A DNA stretch of 35,321 nucleotides from Actinomycetes bacterium (GTDB lineage Bacteria; Actinomycetota; Actinomycetes; Actinomycetales; Demequinaceae), in contig JAEYOR010000013.1 in the NCBI GenBank assembly GCA_023411615.1, positions 1 to 35,321 of the forward strand, written 5' to 3'. How positions within the stretch are numbered: position 1 is the stretch's first letter; each line of letters starts with the position of its first letter. This document shows positions 1 to 11,600 of the stretch, piece by piece. The notes below the pieces were generated by a model. That model did no database searches, had not been told where the DNA came from, and saw nothing but the letters and a program-made list of their open reading frames with translations. Made by a program: the position numbers and the translations under genes.

Positions 1-30
1 GGTCCGGGCCCCACTGCGTTGTCACGCTGA

Positions 31-2553
31 CTATCCGTCGGCCGCAATGGCCTTGAGGATGTCGAGTCGCGACGCACGCCAGGCGGGCCACACTGCCGCA
101 AGCACACCCGCAATCATCGACAGCACGGTGTAGATCGCGATCCACACCCACGGAATGACGACGCGCTCAAAGCCGAAGTCCGAGAGCGCATCCACCAGCG
201 CGGCACCGAGGCCGACGCCGAGGATGATTCCGAGCAGGGTGCCGAACACGGCCATCACCACGGATTCGAGGGTGATCATTCCCCAGACCGCACTGCGCTT
301 GATGCCGACCGCACGGAGCAGGCCGATCTCGCGAGTGCGCTCGGTCACCGACAGCAGGAGCGTGTTGGCGACACCGAGGATCGCGATCACCAGCGCTGCA
401 CCGAGCAGGGCCGAGATGACGCCGATGAGGAGCGTCAGCACCTGATCGAAGAACTGCTCGATCTGGCTGGGTGACTGGGGCTGGACGAGAGGGAAGTCCT
501 CAAGCAAAGCGTCCTTGACAGCGTCGGACGTCGCTTCGACATCCACACCCTCGTCAAAGTCAACGAGACCCTGCAGGATCTGTGGCTCTTTCGTCAGCTT
601 GAGGCCAGTTGCCCAGTCCACCAAGAAGGCCTGGTCGCCTTCGGTGGTGTAGTAGCCCGTGACGGTGAGCGTGACGGGGCCCTGGTCGCCCTCGATCGTC
701 ACCTCGTCACCGACTTCCACGCCAAGCTTCTGAATCGTGGGGTCGATGAACACTCCATCGCCGATATCACTGAGCGGACGGTCCGTATTGAGCGGGAACA
801 AGCCGTCCGTCAGGACCGAGTCAAGATACGTCACCGTGTGGTCGGAACCCTCATACTCAGCGCTGGTCCACCCCACCCGAGCGACGTCCTTGACACCGTC
901 AACGTTCGCGATGACGTCCATCGCGCCTTGAGGCACCGGAGCCGCAGTCGCCATGACAAGAAGTTCCGCCTCATTTCCCTTGAACTGGGACGTGAAGGTG
1001 TCCTTGAGCGACTCTGTGAACGTCGCGACAAGTGCGAGCAACATGACACCGATCATCAACGCGGCTGCCGTGTTGGCGGAGCGGCGCGGTTCGCGGCGAA
1101 TGTTGTTCGCAGCGAGCTTGCCGTTGACGCCCCACAAGCGGGACAGCACGCCGCGCAGACCGTAGGCCGCGGGCACGAGCACCTGTGCGGCCAGCAGTGT
1201 CACGCCGAGCACGTTGAGGACTGCGCCCACGGCAACCCACCATTGCGGGCCCTCGACCTCGGCGTACAGCCCGATGAAGATCGCGGCGATACCACTGAGG
1301 GTGAAGGCCCCACCGACGATGTTGCGCACCGTGAGCGGCTTCTTGCCAGCCGTACCGGCCTCGCGCAAGGCCTCCATGGGCGAGATGCGCGAGGCGTGGA
1401 TAGCGGGCAGCGTTGCGGCGACAACGGTGATGAGCGTGCCGAGCAGATAACCCCACGCGATTGCGTTGACGGGCAAGATGATCGTGCCGAGCAGGTCACC
1501 GGTGAACGCCTCCACGAGGAAGCCGCCACCGAGTGCAATCAGGTAGCCGAGCCCGATGCCGATCGTGGACGCGACGATTCCAACGACAACCGCTTCAAGC
1601 AGGATCATTGTGCGGATCTGGGTGCCCTTCGCGCCGATCGCACGCAAGAGCCCGAGCTCGCGGGTGCGTTGCGTCACGATGATGCGGAAGGTATTGACGA
1701 TGATGTAGGCGCCAACGAACAGGGCGATGAGGCCAAAAACGAGCGCAAAGATGTTGACGTATTTGAGCGCTTCATCGAGTTGGTCGGTCTGCTCCTTCAC
1801 CTTGTCCTCGGCAGTGATAGCCCGGGTGTTGTCCGGCAGCACCTTCTGAATGGCTGTCACCACGTCGTCCGGGCTCGTGCCCTCTGTGACGATCGCTTCG
1901 ATGGTGTCGTAGCCGGTGAGGCCACCGCCCACCGCGCGGACGGTGTCTTCCGTTGTGTACAGGAGCATCGCCGTTTGGAGGTCGTTATTCTCGCCAAAGC
2001 GGATCGTGCCCACCACAGTGAGCTCGGTGACGCCATCGGCGCCCGCGATCTTGACGGTCTCGCCAAGCTCGATCTTGAGGCGTTTGAAGGTGTCGACGTC
2101 GACGGTGGTCTCGTTCAGCGATTCGGGCGCGCGACCCTCGATGAGGATGGCACGGTCAACGTCAGGGTTTCCCGTCCAGTTGTAAAGCAACGTGGGCGGT
2201 CCGGGAACGAGCGGTCCGTCGCCTTCTTTGTTGAGCAGGCTGCCCATCTCGTAGGCGACGCTGGCTTCGGCGGACGCGACGCCTTCCGTTGCGCGCACCG
2301 CAGCGAGGTCATCGGCAGAGAACAACCCTTCCTTCGACAGCGGGTCGAAGTTGTCGTCCGCGTTGGGATCGTGCTCGACGACGACGTCCACTGTCGAGTA
2401 GATGTCGGAGAACAGTTCGTTGAATCCGCGCGAGAACGCGGACGTGAAGGTGAAGGTGGCCGCAACGAGCGACACGCCCAGCATGACCGCGATGGTGGTG
2501 AGGATGAGCCGCTTGGGATTGTGGCGCACCGATTTCAGTGCGAGTCGAAGCAT
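31..2553 (-). CDS. FtsX/MacB-type ABC transporter permease, 840 aa
   Basis: Membrane subunit of an ABC system of the MacB/LolCDE/FtsX superfamily, which usually couples ATP hydrolysis to mechanical work on periplasmic or extracellular substrates rather than classical transport. It shows two FtsX-like halves: an N-terminal membrane helix at about residues 17-40, a large extracytoplasmic domain, a three-helix block from about 265 to 400, further helices near 410-465, a second N-terminal-like helix near 495, a second extracytoplasmic domain and a final three-helix block to the C-terminus. The motif TRELGLLRAIG/TREIGLLRAVG occurs once per half, as expected for this family. It starts with ATG 6 bases after the ATPase gene stop, so the two are surely co-transcribed. 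The length fits the duplicated actinobacterial type. The substrate is unknown; antimicrobial peptide or lipid export is typical for relatives. Confidence 0.93.
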   Translation of the reverse strand: MLRLALKSVRHNPKRLILTTIAVMLGVSLVAATFTFTSAFSRGFNELFSDIYSTVDVVVEHDPNADDNFDPLSKEGLFSADDLAAVRATEGVASAEASVAYEMGSLLNKEGDGPLVPGPPTLLYNWTGNPDVDRAILIEGRAPESLNETTVDVDTFKRLKIELGETVKIAGADGVTELTVVGTIRFGENNDLQTAMLLYTTEDTVRAVGGGLTGYDTIEAIVTEGTSPDDVVTAIQKVLPDNTRAITAEDKVKEQTDQLDEALKYVNIFALVFGLIALFVGAYIIVNTFRIIVTQRTRELGLLRAIGAKGTQIRTMILLEAVVVGIVASTIGIGLGYLIALGGGFLVEAFTGDLLGTIILPVNAIAWGYLLGTLITVVAATLPAIHASRISPMEALREAGTAGKKPLTVRNIVGGAFTLSGIAAIFIGLYAEVEGPQWWVAVGAVLNVLGVTLLAAQVLVPAAYGLRGVLSRLWGVNGKLAANNIRREPRRSANTAAALMIGVMLLALVATFTESLKDTFTSQFKGNEAELLVMATAAPVPQGAMDVIANVDGVKDVARVGWTSAEYEGSDHTVTYLDSVLTDGLFPLNTDRPLSDIGDGVFIDPTIQKLGVEVGDEVTIEGDQGPVTLTVTGYYTTEGDQAFLVDWATGLKLTKEPQILQGLVDFDEGVDVEATSDAVKDALLEDFPLVQPQSPSQIEQFFDQVLTLLIGVISALLGAALVIAILGVANTLLLSVTERTREIGLLRAVGIKRSAVWGMITLESVVMAVFGTLLGIILGVGLGAALVDALSDFGFERVVIPWVWIAIYTVLSMIAGVLAAVWPAWRASRLDILKAIAADG

Positions 2554-2559
2554 GGTGGA

Positions 2560-3309
2560 TCAGTTCCCCATCTGCTTCATGCGGTCGAGCACCCGCTCAG
2601 CGGTGGGCTCGCTCATCTCGTCGACGATCTGCCCGTCCTCAAGGAAGAGGATGCGATCGGCGTACGACGCTGCGGTCGGGTCGTGAGTCACCATGACGAT
2701 GGTCTGACCGAACTCCTTGACGGCACGGCGCATGAAGCCAAGAAGCTCTGCACCGGACTTCGAGTCGAGGTTGCCCGAGGGCTCGTCAGCGAAGATGATC
2801 TCGGGGCGCGAAACGAGCGCGCGGGCGACGGCAACGCGCTGCTGCTGTCCGCCGGAAAGCTGGGCGGGCAGGTGGGTCAGGCGGTTGCCAAGGCCAAGAA
2901 TCGAGATGATCTCGTCAAACCACTCCTTGTCGACCTTCACACCAGCGATGTCCATCGGGAGCGTGATGTTCTCGCGCGCGGTTAGCGACGGGATGAGGTT
3001 GAAGGCTTGGAAGATGAATCCAATGTGGTTACGCCGGATCTCCGTCACCTGGTTCTCGCTCAAGCCCGTGATCGTCACGTTGGCGATTGTCGACGATCCA
3101 GCAGTCAACCGGTCCAGTCCAGCGAGAGTGTGCAACAACGTCGATTTGCCTGAGCCGGATGGCCCCATGATCGCCGTGAACTCGGAGCGGTTGATGTTGA
3201 CCGAAACGCCCGCCAAGGCGCGCACGGCTGCCTCGCCGAGTCCGTAGTCCTTGTACCCATTTGTCATGGATGCCGCGATGGACGCGGTTGCGACCTCAGT
3301 GGTGGTCAT
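2560..3309 (-). CDS. ABC transporter ATP-binding protein, MacB/LolD type, 249 aa
   Basis: ATPase partner of the following FtsX-type permease. Visible motifs in order are Walker A GPSGSGKST, Q-loop (IFQAFNLIP), signature LSGGQQQRVAVARAL, Walker B IIFADEPSGNLDS and the H-loop VMVTHD. The NLDS after Walker B and the IPSLTARENI segment are typical of the LolD/MacB/FtsE subfamily. I chose the ATG at 3309 (MTTTEV) because an AAAGG sequence lies about 8 bases upstream; an in-frame ATG at 3324 and a longer extension exist but lack a good ribosome site and read as intergenic. A 142-base gap separates it from the response regulator gene upstream on the same strand, so it may have its own promoter controlled by that regulator; this is inference. 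Confidence 0.94.
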   Translation of the reverse strand: MTTTEVATASIAASMTNGYKDYGLGEAAVRALAGVSVNINRSEFTAIMGPSGSGKSTLLHTLAGLDRLTAGSSTIANVTITGLSENQVTEIRRNHIGFIFQAFNLIPSLTARENITLPMDIAGVKVDKEWFDEIISILGLGNRLTHLPAQLSGGQQQRVAVARALVSRPEIIFADEPSGNLDSKSGAELLGFMRRAVKEFGQTIVMVTHDPTAASYADRILFLEDGQIVDEMSEPTAERVLDRMKQMGN

Positions 3310-3451
3310 GAGGATGCCTTTCATATGGTGATGTTTCAACAAGACGAGTCTGGTGCCTTGCACCCCCCGAGGGGCATCGGCCATTGGAATGGTTTCGAGA
3401 CGTCATCCGAGCGGACGACGCCAGGGTTTCCCCCGAAGTGAAGAGGCCAGC

Positions 3452-4165
3452 TCAGCCCCGTGGGAGGACAATGCCGGAGTCGTAGGCTTCGACGACGGCC
3501 TGTACACGGTCACGCACACCCAACTTCGTGAGGATGTGCGACACATGCGTTTTGACGGTGGTGTTGGAGACAAAGAGCTCCGCCGCGATCTCTTGGTTCG
3601 AAAGCCCCCGCGCCATGAGTTGCAGCACCTCCAGCTCGCGCTCCGAGAGGTCGCCCACGGCCTCGGGCGACGGCACGTGAACGTCGGCGTCATCCTCGGG
3701 AACGAGGGAGCTTGCGGCTCCTCCGCCCACAGCAGGAGCGCCACCCGAGCGAGTGAACTGCTCGATGACGCGCCGTGTGACCTCGGGTGCCAGGAGCGCT
3801 TCGCCCGAGGCGACAACGCGCACCGCATGGATGAGGCTGTCGCCATCCGCGCTCTTCAGGAGGAACCCCGATGCTCCCGCGCGCAACGCGCCATAGAGGT
3901 ACTCGTCATCGTCGAAGGTGGTGAGGACCACCACCTTGATATCGGGGTGCGCTTCAAGAATTGCCGCTGTGGCCGCGAGGCCGTCCATCTCGGGCATGCG
4001 AATGTCCATGAGGATCACATCGGGCATTTCACGTGCGGCCAACTCAATCGCCGCTACGCCTGTCGCCGCTTCGCAGCACACCTCGATGTCGTCAGCGCTT
4101 TCAAGGATCATGCGCAGGCCAACGCGCACCATCTGCTGGTCATCCACGAGGCCTACGCGAATCAC
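3452..4165 (-). CDS. NarL/LuxR-family response regulator, 237 aa
   Basis: DNA-binding response regulator. The receiver domain (about residues 1-120) has the acidic pair D8/D9 and the phosphoacceptor D54 in VILMDIRMP, the TTF switch segment and the conserved lysine in GFLLKSA. The C-terminal LuxR-type helix-turn-helix (about 170-230) carries LSERELEVLQLMARGLSNQEIA and TVKTHVSHILTKLG. A roughly 30-residue linker between the domains is longer than usual. The GTG start overlaps the stop of the kinase gene by four bases (GTGA), so translation is coupled. Its likely target is the ABC pair just downstream on the same strand, by analogy with LiaSR/DesKR-like kinase-regulator-exporter modules. Confidence 0.95.
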   Translation of the reverse strand: MIRVGLVDDQQMVRVGLRMILESADDIEVCCEAATGVAAIELAAREMPDVILMDIRMPEMDGLAATAAILEAHPDIKVVVLTTFDDDEYLYGALRAGASGFLLKSADGDSLIHAVRVVASGEALLAPEVTRRVIEQFTRSGGAPAVGGGAASSLVPEDDADVHVPSPEAVGDLSERELEVLQLMARGLSNQEIAAELFVSNTTVKTHVSHILTKLGVRDRVQAVVEAYDSGIVLPRG

Positions 4166-5460
4166 TGACTCTCCCCAGATGTCACATCGGCGCGCGCGAG
4201 ATTGCGGCGTCGCCCGAATCTTCCCGCACCAACTTGGTCATCCGAAACCGGAAGCATCGCTTCGACGCGGAAGCCGCCACCTTTTCGCGGGCCGTAAGTG
4301 AAGTGGCCCCCGAGCAGCGACACCCGTTCAGCCATGCCATCGAGCCCATGGCCGCCAGAGGACTGGGCGGCTTCCGAGATGGTGCCCCTGCCATCGTCTT
4401 CAACAACGATGGTGACGGCTGACGGCTTGCGCGAAATTTGGACCGATGCCGATGCGCCGGGCCCCGCATATTTCAGTGCGTTCGTCAGCGCTTCTTGGAC
4501 GATTCGGTACGTGCTGAGCTCGACTCCGGCAGGCACATGGGATGAACCGACCACCGTCAACTGAACCGGCAATCCCGCCTCTTGAACGCTATTGATAAGA
4601 GCGGGCAACGTCGCAAGCGAGGGCATGGGGGACAACTCGGGTGCATCGAGGTCGCGCTCGTGAGCGGTGCCGGAGCGATCACCTGCCTTGTGACCCGTTG
4701 CCTCACGTTCAGAAGTTCGTAGGACTCCGATCATGCGTTGCATCTCGGTCAGGCCACGCCGCCCTGCCTGGGAGATGGCGCCGAACATGTCCGCTACCTC
4801 GGGCTCGGACTTCGACAGCCGCAGCCGTGCCCCCTCCGCTTGGAGGGTCATCACGGTGATCTCGTGAGCGACAACGTCGTGAAGTTCGCGGGCGATCCGT
4901 GCGCGTTCTGCTCGGACCGCGTCGGCCGCAGCGTCGTGCGCTTCCAGCTCACGCCTCGCCGCCGCCAGCTCGAGGGCTGCCATCTCAAGGCGTCGGCGTC
5001 TTTCGACCATTCCGAAGGTCACGGGAATCGCCACAACGAAAAAGCCACCCGCGACTGCGCTCAGCGGCACCGTGTCATAGGTGAGGGAGCCGATGAGCGT
5101 CCACAGCGTGAGGAGGACACCCATCACCGCCGCGTTGACAATGGCGCGCGCTCGCGGCGTGTACGCACCGAGGCCGTAGAACACGATGAACAGGCAAAGC
5201 GACAGCATGAGGTTGGGGTAATTGAGTCCAACGACGGCCGCCCACATGAGAAAGGTGAGCCATGCGGCGCACGTGGGGAAACGTGTCCGCCACGCCATCG
5301 GCAGAACGCCGGCGATGACAAGCACGTAGCCGCGCACGTCATACGGCGTGAACTCGGCACCCTCAACTGTCGACGGGTCGAGAGCTGAGTAGGTGATGGC
5401 AAGCGCGAGCAGGACCGCTGTCATCAACAGGTCGCGCTTGGTTGGCCGCCACGATTCCAC
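4162..5460 (-). CDS. Sensor histidine kinase, HisKA_3 type, 432 aa
   Basis: Membrane sensor kinase partner of the overlapping response regulator. The N-terminal 150 residues hold about five hydrophobic segments with very short loops, so the signal is probably sensed in or at the membrane rather than by an extracellular domain. Residues 165-185 form a short coiled coil leading into the HisKA_3 dimerisation domain, whose ARELHDVVAHE segment places the phosphorylated histidine at H194. The C-terminal HATPase region includes the N-box region EALTNALKYAG, G1 motif DDGRG and G2 motif GHGLDGMAERV. The assigned start is GTG at 5460 without a clear ribosome site; ATG at 5424 is an alternative. It is divergent from the secretion operon across 207 bases. 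Cell-wall or antibiotic stress is a common cue for this class, but that is not shown here. Confidence 0.93.
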   Translation of the reverse strand: MESWRPTKRDLLMTAVLLALAITYSALDPSTVEGAEFTPYDVRGYVLVIAGVLPMAWRTRFPTCAAWLTFLMWAAVVGLNYPNLMLSLCLFIVFYGLGAYTPRARAIVNAAVMGVLLTLWTLIGSLTYDTVPLSAVAGGFFVVAIPVTFGMVERRRRLEMAALELAAARRELEAHDAAADAVRAERARIARELHDVVAHEITVMTLQAEGARLRLSKSEPEVADMFGAISQAGRRGLTEMQRMIGVLRTSEREATGHKAGDRSGTAHERDLDAPELSPMPSLATLPALINSVQEAGLPVQLTVVGSSHVPAGVELSTYRIVQEALTNALKYAGPGASASVQISRKPSAVTIVVEDDGRGTISEAAQSSGGHGLDGMAERVSLLGGHFTYGPRKGGGFRVEAMLPVSDDQVGAGRFGRRRNLARADVTSGESQ

Positions 5461-5566
5461 GAACTCAGGCTATCGGCGCTTGTGTCACGGGCGCCTCGGC
5501 CATGGGGATGAATGAATCCGACGCGAGGACGATGCCCGGCGGTGCAGCTGCCAGCAGGGACTTAGG

Positions 5567-5594
5567 TGGGGAATTTTCCCCATGCATATGGGGA
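5567..5594. promoter_or_regulatory. Double palindrome upstream of the secretion operon
   Basis: A palindrome TGGGGA-ATTT-TCCCCA covers 5567-5582. It overlaps a second inverted repeat, CCCCAT-GCAT-ATGGGG (5578-5593), so three TGGGGA half-sites lie at 5567 (+), 5577 (-) and 5589 (+). The first palindrome ends 85 bases before the GTG start of the giant surface protein. The same arms and the same 4-base spacer length recur at 26018-26033 before the WXG100 gene. I infer a binding site for a dimeric regulator; I do not recognise the regulator. No confident -35/-10 pair could be assigned nearby. Confidence 0.55.
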
Positions 5595-5667
5595 GTCGCG
5601 ATTGTGTATCGTCTCACCTGGGGCTCTCGGGGCAGTCATTGGAGTCAGATCAAGAAGGGGGACATCT

Positions 5668-8600
5668 GTGCCTGGATTGGCATGGTGGCGATCGCGCAAG
5701 GTGGCGACTTCGTCAAGCGCGATCGTAGGCGCGGGTCTTGTTGGCCTTGCCATTGCTGCGGCACTCGATGACGGCATGCCCACGGCGGACGTTGAACTTC
5801 ATGACGGCTCTGTATGGGTCACCAACGAGGCGACACTCATGGTCGGCCGCCTCAACTATCCCTCGCGCATTCTTGACTCATCGCTGCGCACCACGACGAG
5901 TTCCTTCAACGTCCTCCAAGAGGGCTCGCTTGTCCTCGTTCACGATTCCTCAAACAACACCGTCAGTATGGTCGACCCCGCGATGGTGGCGTCGGCCGCG
6001 GATGTCATCTTGCCGCGTGGTGCCTCCATTGCGCTTGGCAACGGCATCGTGATGGTGGCGGAGCCCGAGCAAGGCGACGTGTGGATCATGCGCTCCACGT
6101 GGCTCGCCTCTTTCGACAAAGAAGCGGCCGGCCCCGCGATCTCGCTTGGCCGTGAAGTTGCCGTCACGGTGACCCCCGACGGCACGGGCTACGCCGTGTC
6201 CGCTGAGACGGGACGGGCCGCGACACTTTCGATCAACGAGGACGGCGAGATTTCCGTTGACGAGACCTCAGCCGTCGAGCTCGGCGAGACGGACAACATC
6301 GAGCTCACCGCTGTTGGCAACACCCGCGTTGTGTGGGATGTCGACAATGGCTCGCTGGTGTTGCCTACCGGTACGTCGTATGACTTCCCTGAAGGCTCGC
6401 GTCTCCAGCAGACCTCCGCCGATCGCGACTCCGTATCAATTGCCACGCCCTCCGGCCTTGTCCACGTCCCGTTGAGCGGCGGTGAGCCCGTGGTGAACGA
6501 TCTCGGCGTCACGGGACGGCCCGCCGCTCCCGTCTCGCTCAACGGTTGCACTTATGCCGCCTGGGCAGGGTCGGGCATCTTTGTCCGTGATTGCGAGGGT
6601 GAGGAGTACGACGCCGAACAGGACATCGACGGGCTCTTGCCGTCGTCGGCCTTTGAGTTCCGCGTCAACCGCGACGTCGTCGTGCTCAATGATTACGTCA
6701 ATGGCGAGTCCTTCCTTGTCGACGAGGGACTCGAGCGCGTGTCCAACTGGGAGGACCTCCTCCCGCCGCCGGATGAAGAGCGCCAGGAGGACACTCCTGA
6801 TGACGAACTCACTGATACGTTGCCCGATCGCGATGAAATGAACACGCCTCCCGTCGCCGAGGACGACGCGTTTGGAGCCCGCGCTGGCCGCACGACAGTG
6901 CTCCCAGTGGTTGACAACGATTACGACTTCGATGGCGATGTTCTGACGGCCACCGTGGTGGACGCCAGCGGAGTGCCGGGGCGGGTCGAGCAGATCCGCG
7001 GCGGCGCGGCGCTGCAGGTGTCGCTCGCTGGTGACGCTTCGGGTCGTGCCCAGTTCACATACCGCGTGAGCGACGGCCGCGGTGGAGTTGACGACGCGAC
7101 CGTGTCGATCGACATTTCACAAGAAGGCGACAACGAACCGCCGGAGCCCCGCCGCCGCTCACGGCTCTCACTTGAAGTGGGAGCCACCGCCACCTACAAC
7201 GTCATCCCCGATTGGATCGACCCCGACGGCGACCTTCTCTTCCTGCGTGAAGCGCGCGGGAACGACATCGACCGAATCGACTACACGCCGGACGGCCGGA
7301 TCACCATCACCGCCAGCTCTCAAGTGCAAGGCACGCGGGACATCGAGGTTGTCGTCTCAGATGGTCGTACTGATGTCGAGGGCGTTCTCAGCCTCGACGT
7401 GCTGCCTGAAGGCACCAAGCCGCCGCTCACCAACTCTGACCACGTGGTGACGACCGTTGGCGCGCCCATTGTCATCTCGCCGCTTGGCAATGACATCACG
7501 CGCTCGGCACGGCCCATCCGTCTCGTGACCTTCAGCGAGGTCCGCAACGCCACCGTCGTACCCGACTACGTGGCGGGCACCCTCACATTCTCTTCCTCCA
7601 ACGTCGGCTCCTTCTACATTCAGTACGCCGTCACGGATGACTCGAACGAATCGTCAAACCTCATCCGCGTTGATGTCATCGAGAGCGTCGAGTCGAGCTT
7701 GCCGCCAGTTGCGGTGGCCGATGTTGCCCTTGTCGCCCCGGGCGATGACGTCCTCGTTGACGTGCTCGCGAACGACATCGACCCCGCGGGCGGCGTACTC
7801 GTTGTGCAGGGAGTCGACGTGCCTGCGGACTCCGGCGTGTCAGTCGCAGTGCTTGACCACCACCTCGTCCGCGTGACAAACGTGGCTGGAATCTCAGAAC
7901 CGGTGACCGTGCGCTACCGCGTCTCGAACGGAGCATTCACCTCAGAGAGCGAAATCACGGTGATGCCGATTGAGCCGCCGTCTCGCTACCTCGCCCCCGT
8001 CGCGTATGACGACGAAGTGACGGTGCGCGTTGGTGACATCGCATCGGTCGATGTGCTTGGCAACGACATCCACCCCTCGCAACGGGACTTCACGCTCGAC
8101 GGCCTCGCCGAGCCTGTGGTGGACTCGTCCTTCGCTGAGGTGTTTGTCTCGGAAGACCGGATTCGCATCAAGGCAGGCGCAGAGCCCGGCCAGGCTAAGG
8201 CGACGTACACGATCGTTGACGACCTCGGCCAGCGCGCGGCTGCGCAGGTGACGATCCGCATCGTGGGTGCAGACGATGGCAACTCGGCTCCGCGTCCCGC
8301 AGATGTGACGGCACGTGCACTCTCGGGCGGTTCGGTCCGTATCCCGATTCCGCTTGACGGCATTGACCCTGACGGAGACTCGGTCACCCTGCTCGGAACG
8401 TCCGATGCTCCGCAGCTTGGGCGCGTGGTCCAGACCGGCCAAGACTGGCTGGTCTACGAGGCATATTCCGACGCCCAGGGAACCGACCGTTTCACGTACA
8501 CCGTCCGTGACAGCCTCGGCCTTGAAGCGCAGGCGACTGTGGTCGTAGGTGTGGCACCACCCGAGTTCGTCAACCACGCTCCCATGTGTGTGCGTGACGA

Positions 8601-11600
8601 GGCATCGGTGCGCCCGAACCACGCGATCAGTTACCCCGTCATGGTCAACGACTCTGACCCAGACGCCGACCCGATGTCCTTGGTGGCGGATGCGCTCAAG
8701 GTGCCTGAGGGCATCCAAGCCTCGGTTGCTGGCGACCGCATCCTCGTCGACGCCGCCCAAGAAGGCGTCTACACGATCATGTACGCGGTGTCCGACGCCT
8801 ACGGCTCAACCTCAATGTGTGCGCTCGCCGTCACGGTCGACCCCGAGACCCCGCTCGTCGCGCCGATCGCTCGTGACGACCGGGTTGCCGCAGAGGACAT
8901 TCAGGACGACGGCACCGTATTGGTGGATGTGCTCGACAACGACGAGGATCCGGATGGCGTGGCGTCACGCCTTGAGGTGAACGTCAACCCGCTCGACGGC
9001 ACCGTTGGCGCTGACGGCATGGTGACTCTCACCGCTGAGGCGTCGGCCCGCATTGTCACGTACACCATCACGGACGTTGACGGACTCAGCGCCTCCGCCT
9101 TCATCCTCGTCCCTGGTCTCGGCGACATGCCGCCCGCGCTGTTCGATGCCGCTCCAGTCGAGGTGACAAGCGGCGAGACCGTCGATCTGCCGCTTGGTGA
9201 CCTGGTCACGACGTCGAACGGCAACCAGGCGATCATCACCGAGGCGGAGCGAGTCTTCGCAGCTCACGCCAATGGAGCCCCGCTCGTCATCGACCAGACG
9301 ACTTTGCAGTACACCTCGGCCGAGGGCTACTACGGCAAGGATGCGATTACCTTCCAGGTCACTGATGGGCGAACAATCGACGATCCCGAAGGCCACCGCG
9401 CCACCTTGACGTTGCCGCTCATCGTGCGCCCTGCCGAAAACGTCCCGCCGACCTTCCGCAACACGACTCTCACGATCACCGCAGGTGGAACACCGGGAAC
9501 GGTGGACCTGTCCGTTCTTTCCGATGATGCGAACCCGGGCGACAAGGAGAAGCTCACCTGGGGCGTCGGGACAGGGAACCCTGAGGGCTTTGACGTGGCC
9601 GTCAACGACGCTACGGCGACGATTGGCGCAGTGAGGTCCGTTGCCGCCGCCGAATACGACGTCAATGTCTGGGTGTCTGACGGCGGCTCTGAGCGGATCA
9701 ACGGCGTTGTCCGGGTGACAGTGCTGCCCGCTCCGACCAACGAGGCGGACGCTGGCGAGGAGATTCCCGCTGAACTGCCGATCGCCAACGATGACGCGGT
9801 TCCGGACGCCGAGGCTGGCAAGCAGTCCGTTGTCAACGTCTTGCGCAATGACGTCAACCCGTATGCCGATAAACCTCTCGACATCGTGTCGACCACGATT
9901 GAGTCCGGCAAGGGAGCCGTGACGATCGACGGTGACAACCTCTTCATCACGCCCGATTCGAACTTCGCGGGCACGATGATCATTCGCTACACGATCGCCG
10001 ATGCTTCTGGCCTGCCGTCGCGTCAGGCGAACGCTCGCGTCATGGTGACGGTGGCAAACCAGCCGGAAGCGCCGAGCAAGCCCCAGATCCGCAGTGCAGG
10101 CGACCGCACGGTTGAGTTGCAGTGGACTGAGCCGCCGTCGAACGGTGCTCCGATCACGGGCTACACCGTGACGTCCGATCAAGGCACCACCACGGCATGT
10201 TCGTCAACAATCTGCACGGTGACTGGCCTCACCAACAACACGGAGTACCGCTTCAGCGTCATCGCCACAAACAAGGTGGGCGACTCGGCTCCCTCGGCTC
10301 AGTCCGACGTGGCGCGGCCGGACATCCACCCCGAGCAGCCCGACGCGCCCGTCCTCACCTTTGGTGACAAGGCACTCGACATCGAGTGGAAGGTGCCTGA
10401 ATCAAAGGGATCGCCGGTGCGCTCGTACACCTTGGAAATCTCCCCGGCCCCTGCGTCGGGTGCACAGGTGGCTAACCTCACCGGCACCTCGTACCGCTGG
10501 ACCGGCCTCGAAAATGGTGTTGCGTACCAAGTGAAGGTGCGCGCATTCAACGACGCAATCGACCCGTCAGCGTGGTCGGACCCCTCGGCAAGTGAGGTGC
10601 CCGCCGGCGTTCCGGAGCGCGTGGCGAAGCCCACGACCACTCGCCTCGCGCCGGTGGGCAGCCGCGCCCAGCTCGGAGTCCAGTGGACGGTCCCGGCTGG
10701 CAATGGAGACGCGGTTGGCTCCTTCACCGTCAACGCGGTGCGTGACGGCGCGACAGTGGCAAGCCAGACGGTGGGTGCAGGCGTGACAAGCGCGGCCTTT
10801 GCTCTCGACCCGTCATCGAGCAACTACACGTTCACGGTGGTGGCACACAACAAGGCTGGTGCCTCAACGCCGAGCCAGCCATCCGATCCACGCCGTGCCT
10901 TTGTCGCGCCGGGTGCGCCGTCGGGTGTGAGCGCCGTGGCGGGTGACCGGTCGCTCACGGTGTCCTTCACACCGGGGGCGTCCAACGGCTCCGACGCTAG
11001 CTGGATCACGTACCAGTACGCGCTCAACGGTTCCGATTCATGGAGCACGTTGCCCGCGAACGGCGTCATCTCGGGGCTGTCGAATGGCACGTCATACACG
11101 GTTCGCGTGCGTGCGACAACAACGTCGGACGGCGCCACCTACACCGGTGCCGCGTCATCGCCGTCGGCTGCGCGCACCCCATTCGGACCAATTGGTGCGC
11201 CGTCCGTCTCGGCGAGCGCTGGCAGCGGCGCCGTGAACTTCACCGTCACCGCACCCGCCACCAACGGGCGCCCAATCCAGACCATTGAGTACCGCACTAA
11301 GGTTGGCTCTGGCGGTTGGTCAGGATGGTCGAACGCTGGCTTCACCTCGGGTTCCAAGGCATTCACCGTGAGCACCGGCGGACCGGGCATCTCCGCTTCT
11401 CTCGAGGCGCGCGTGACGGCTCAGGACACCCCCACCTCGAGCACGAGATCGGCGACGGGAAGTTCGCTGCCCCGCCAGTCGTGGGTGACAAAGGGTGGCA
11501 AGCAGTCGGGTTACGCGAACAGCCACCGGCTTGTCATCAACTGGTCTGAGTTCGCCACCGGCACGTACAAGGTCGCCTGCCGCGACGCGTACGGGGACTC

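Noticed and set aside
838..2985. Long open frame of 715 codons on the plus strand
   Set aside because: It lies antisense to the FtsX permease and ABC ATPase genes. Its product is rich in His, Arg, Asp and Gly without domain structure, which is the usual shadow of a high-GC gene.
3402..3419. Imperfect hairpin GTCATCCG-AG-CGGACGAC between response regulator and ABC ATPase genes
   Set aside because: Two-base loop, one mismatch and no T-run on either strand; could be an operator but nothing supports it.
8965..10182. Open frame of 405 codons antisense to the giant surface protein gene
   Set aside because: Arg/Asp/Val-rich translation without family motifs or ribosome site; explained by the GC-rich coding strand.
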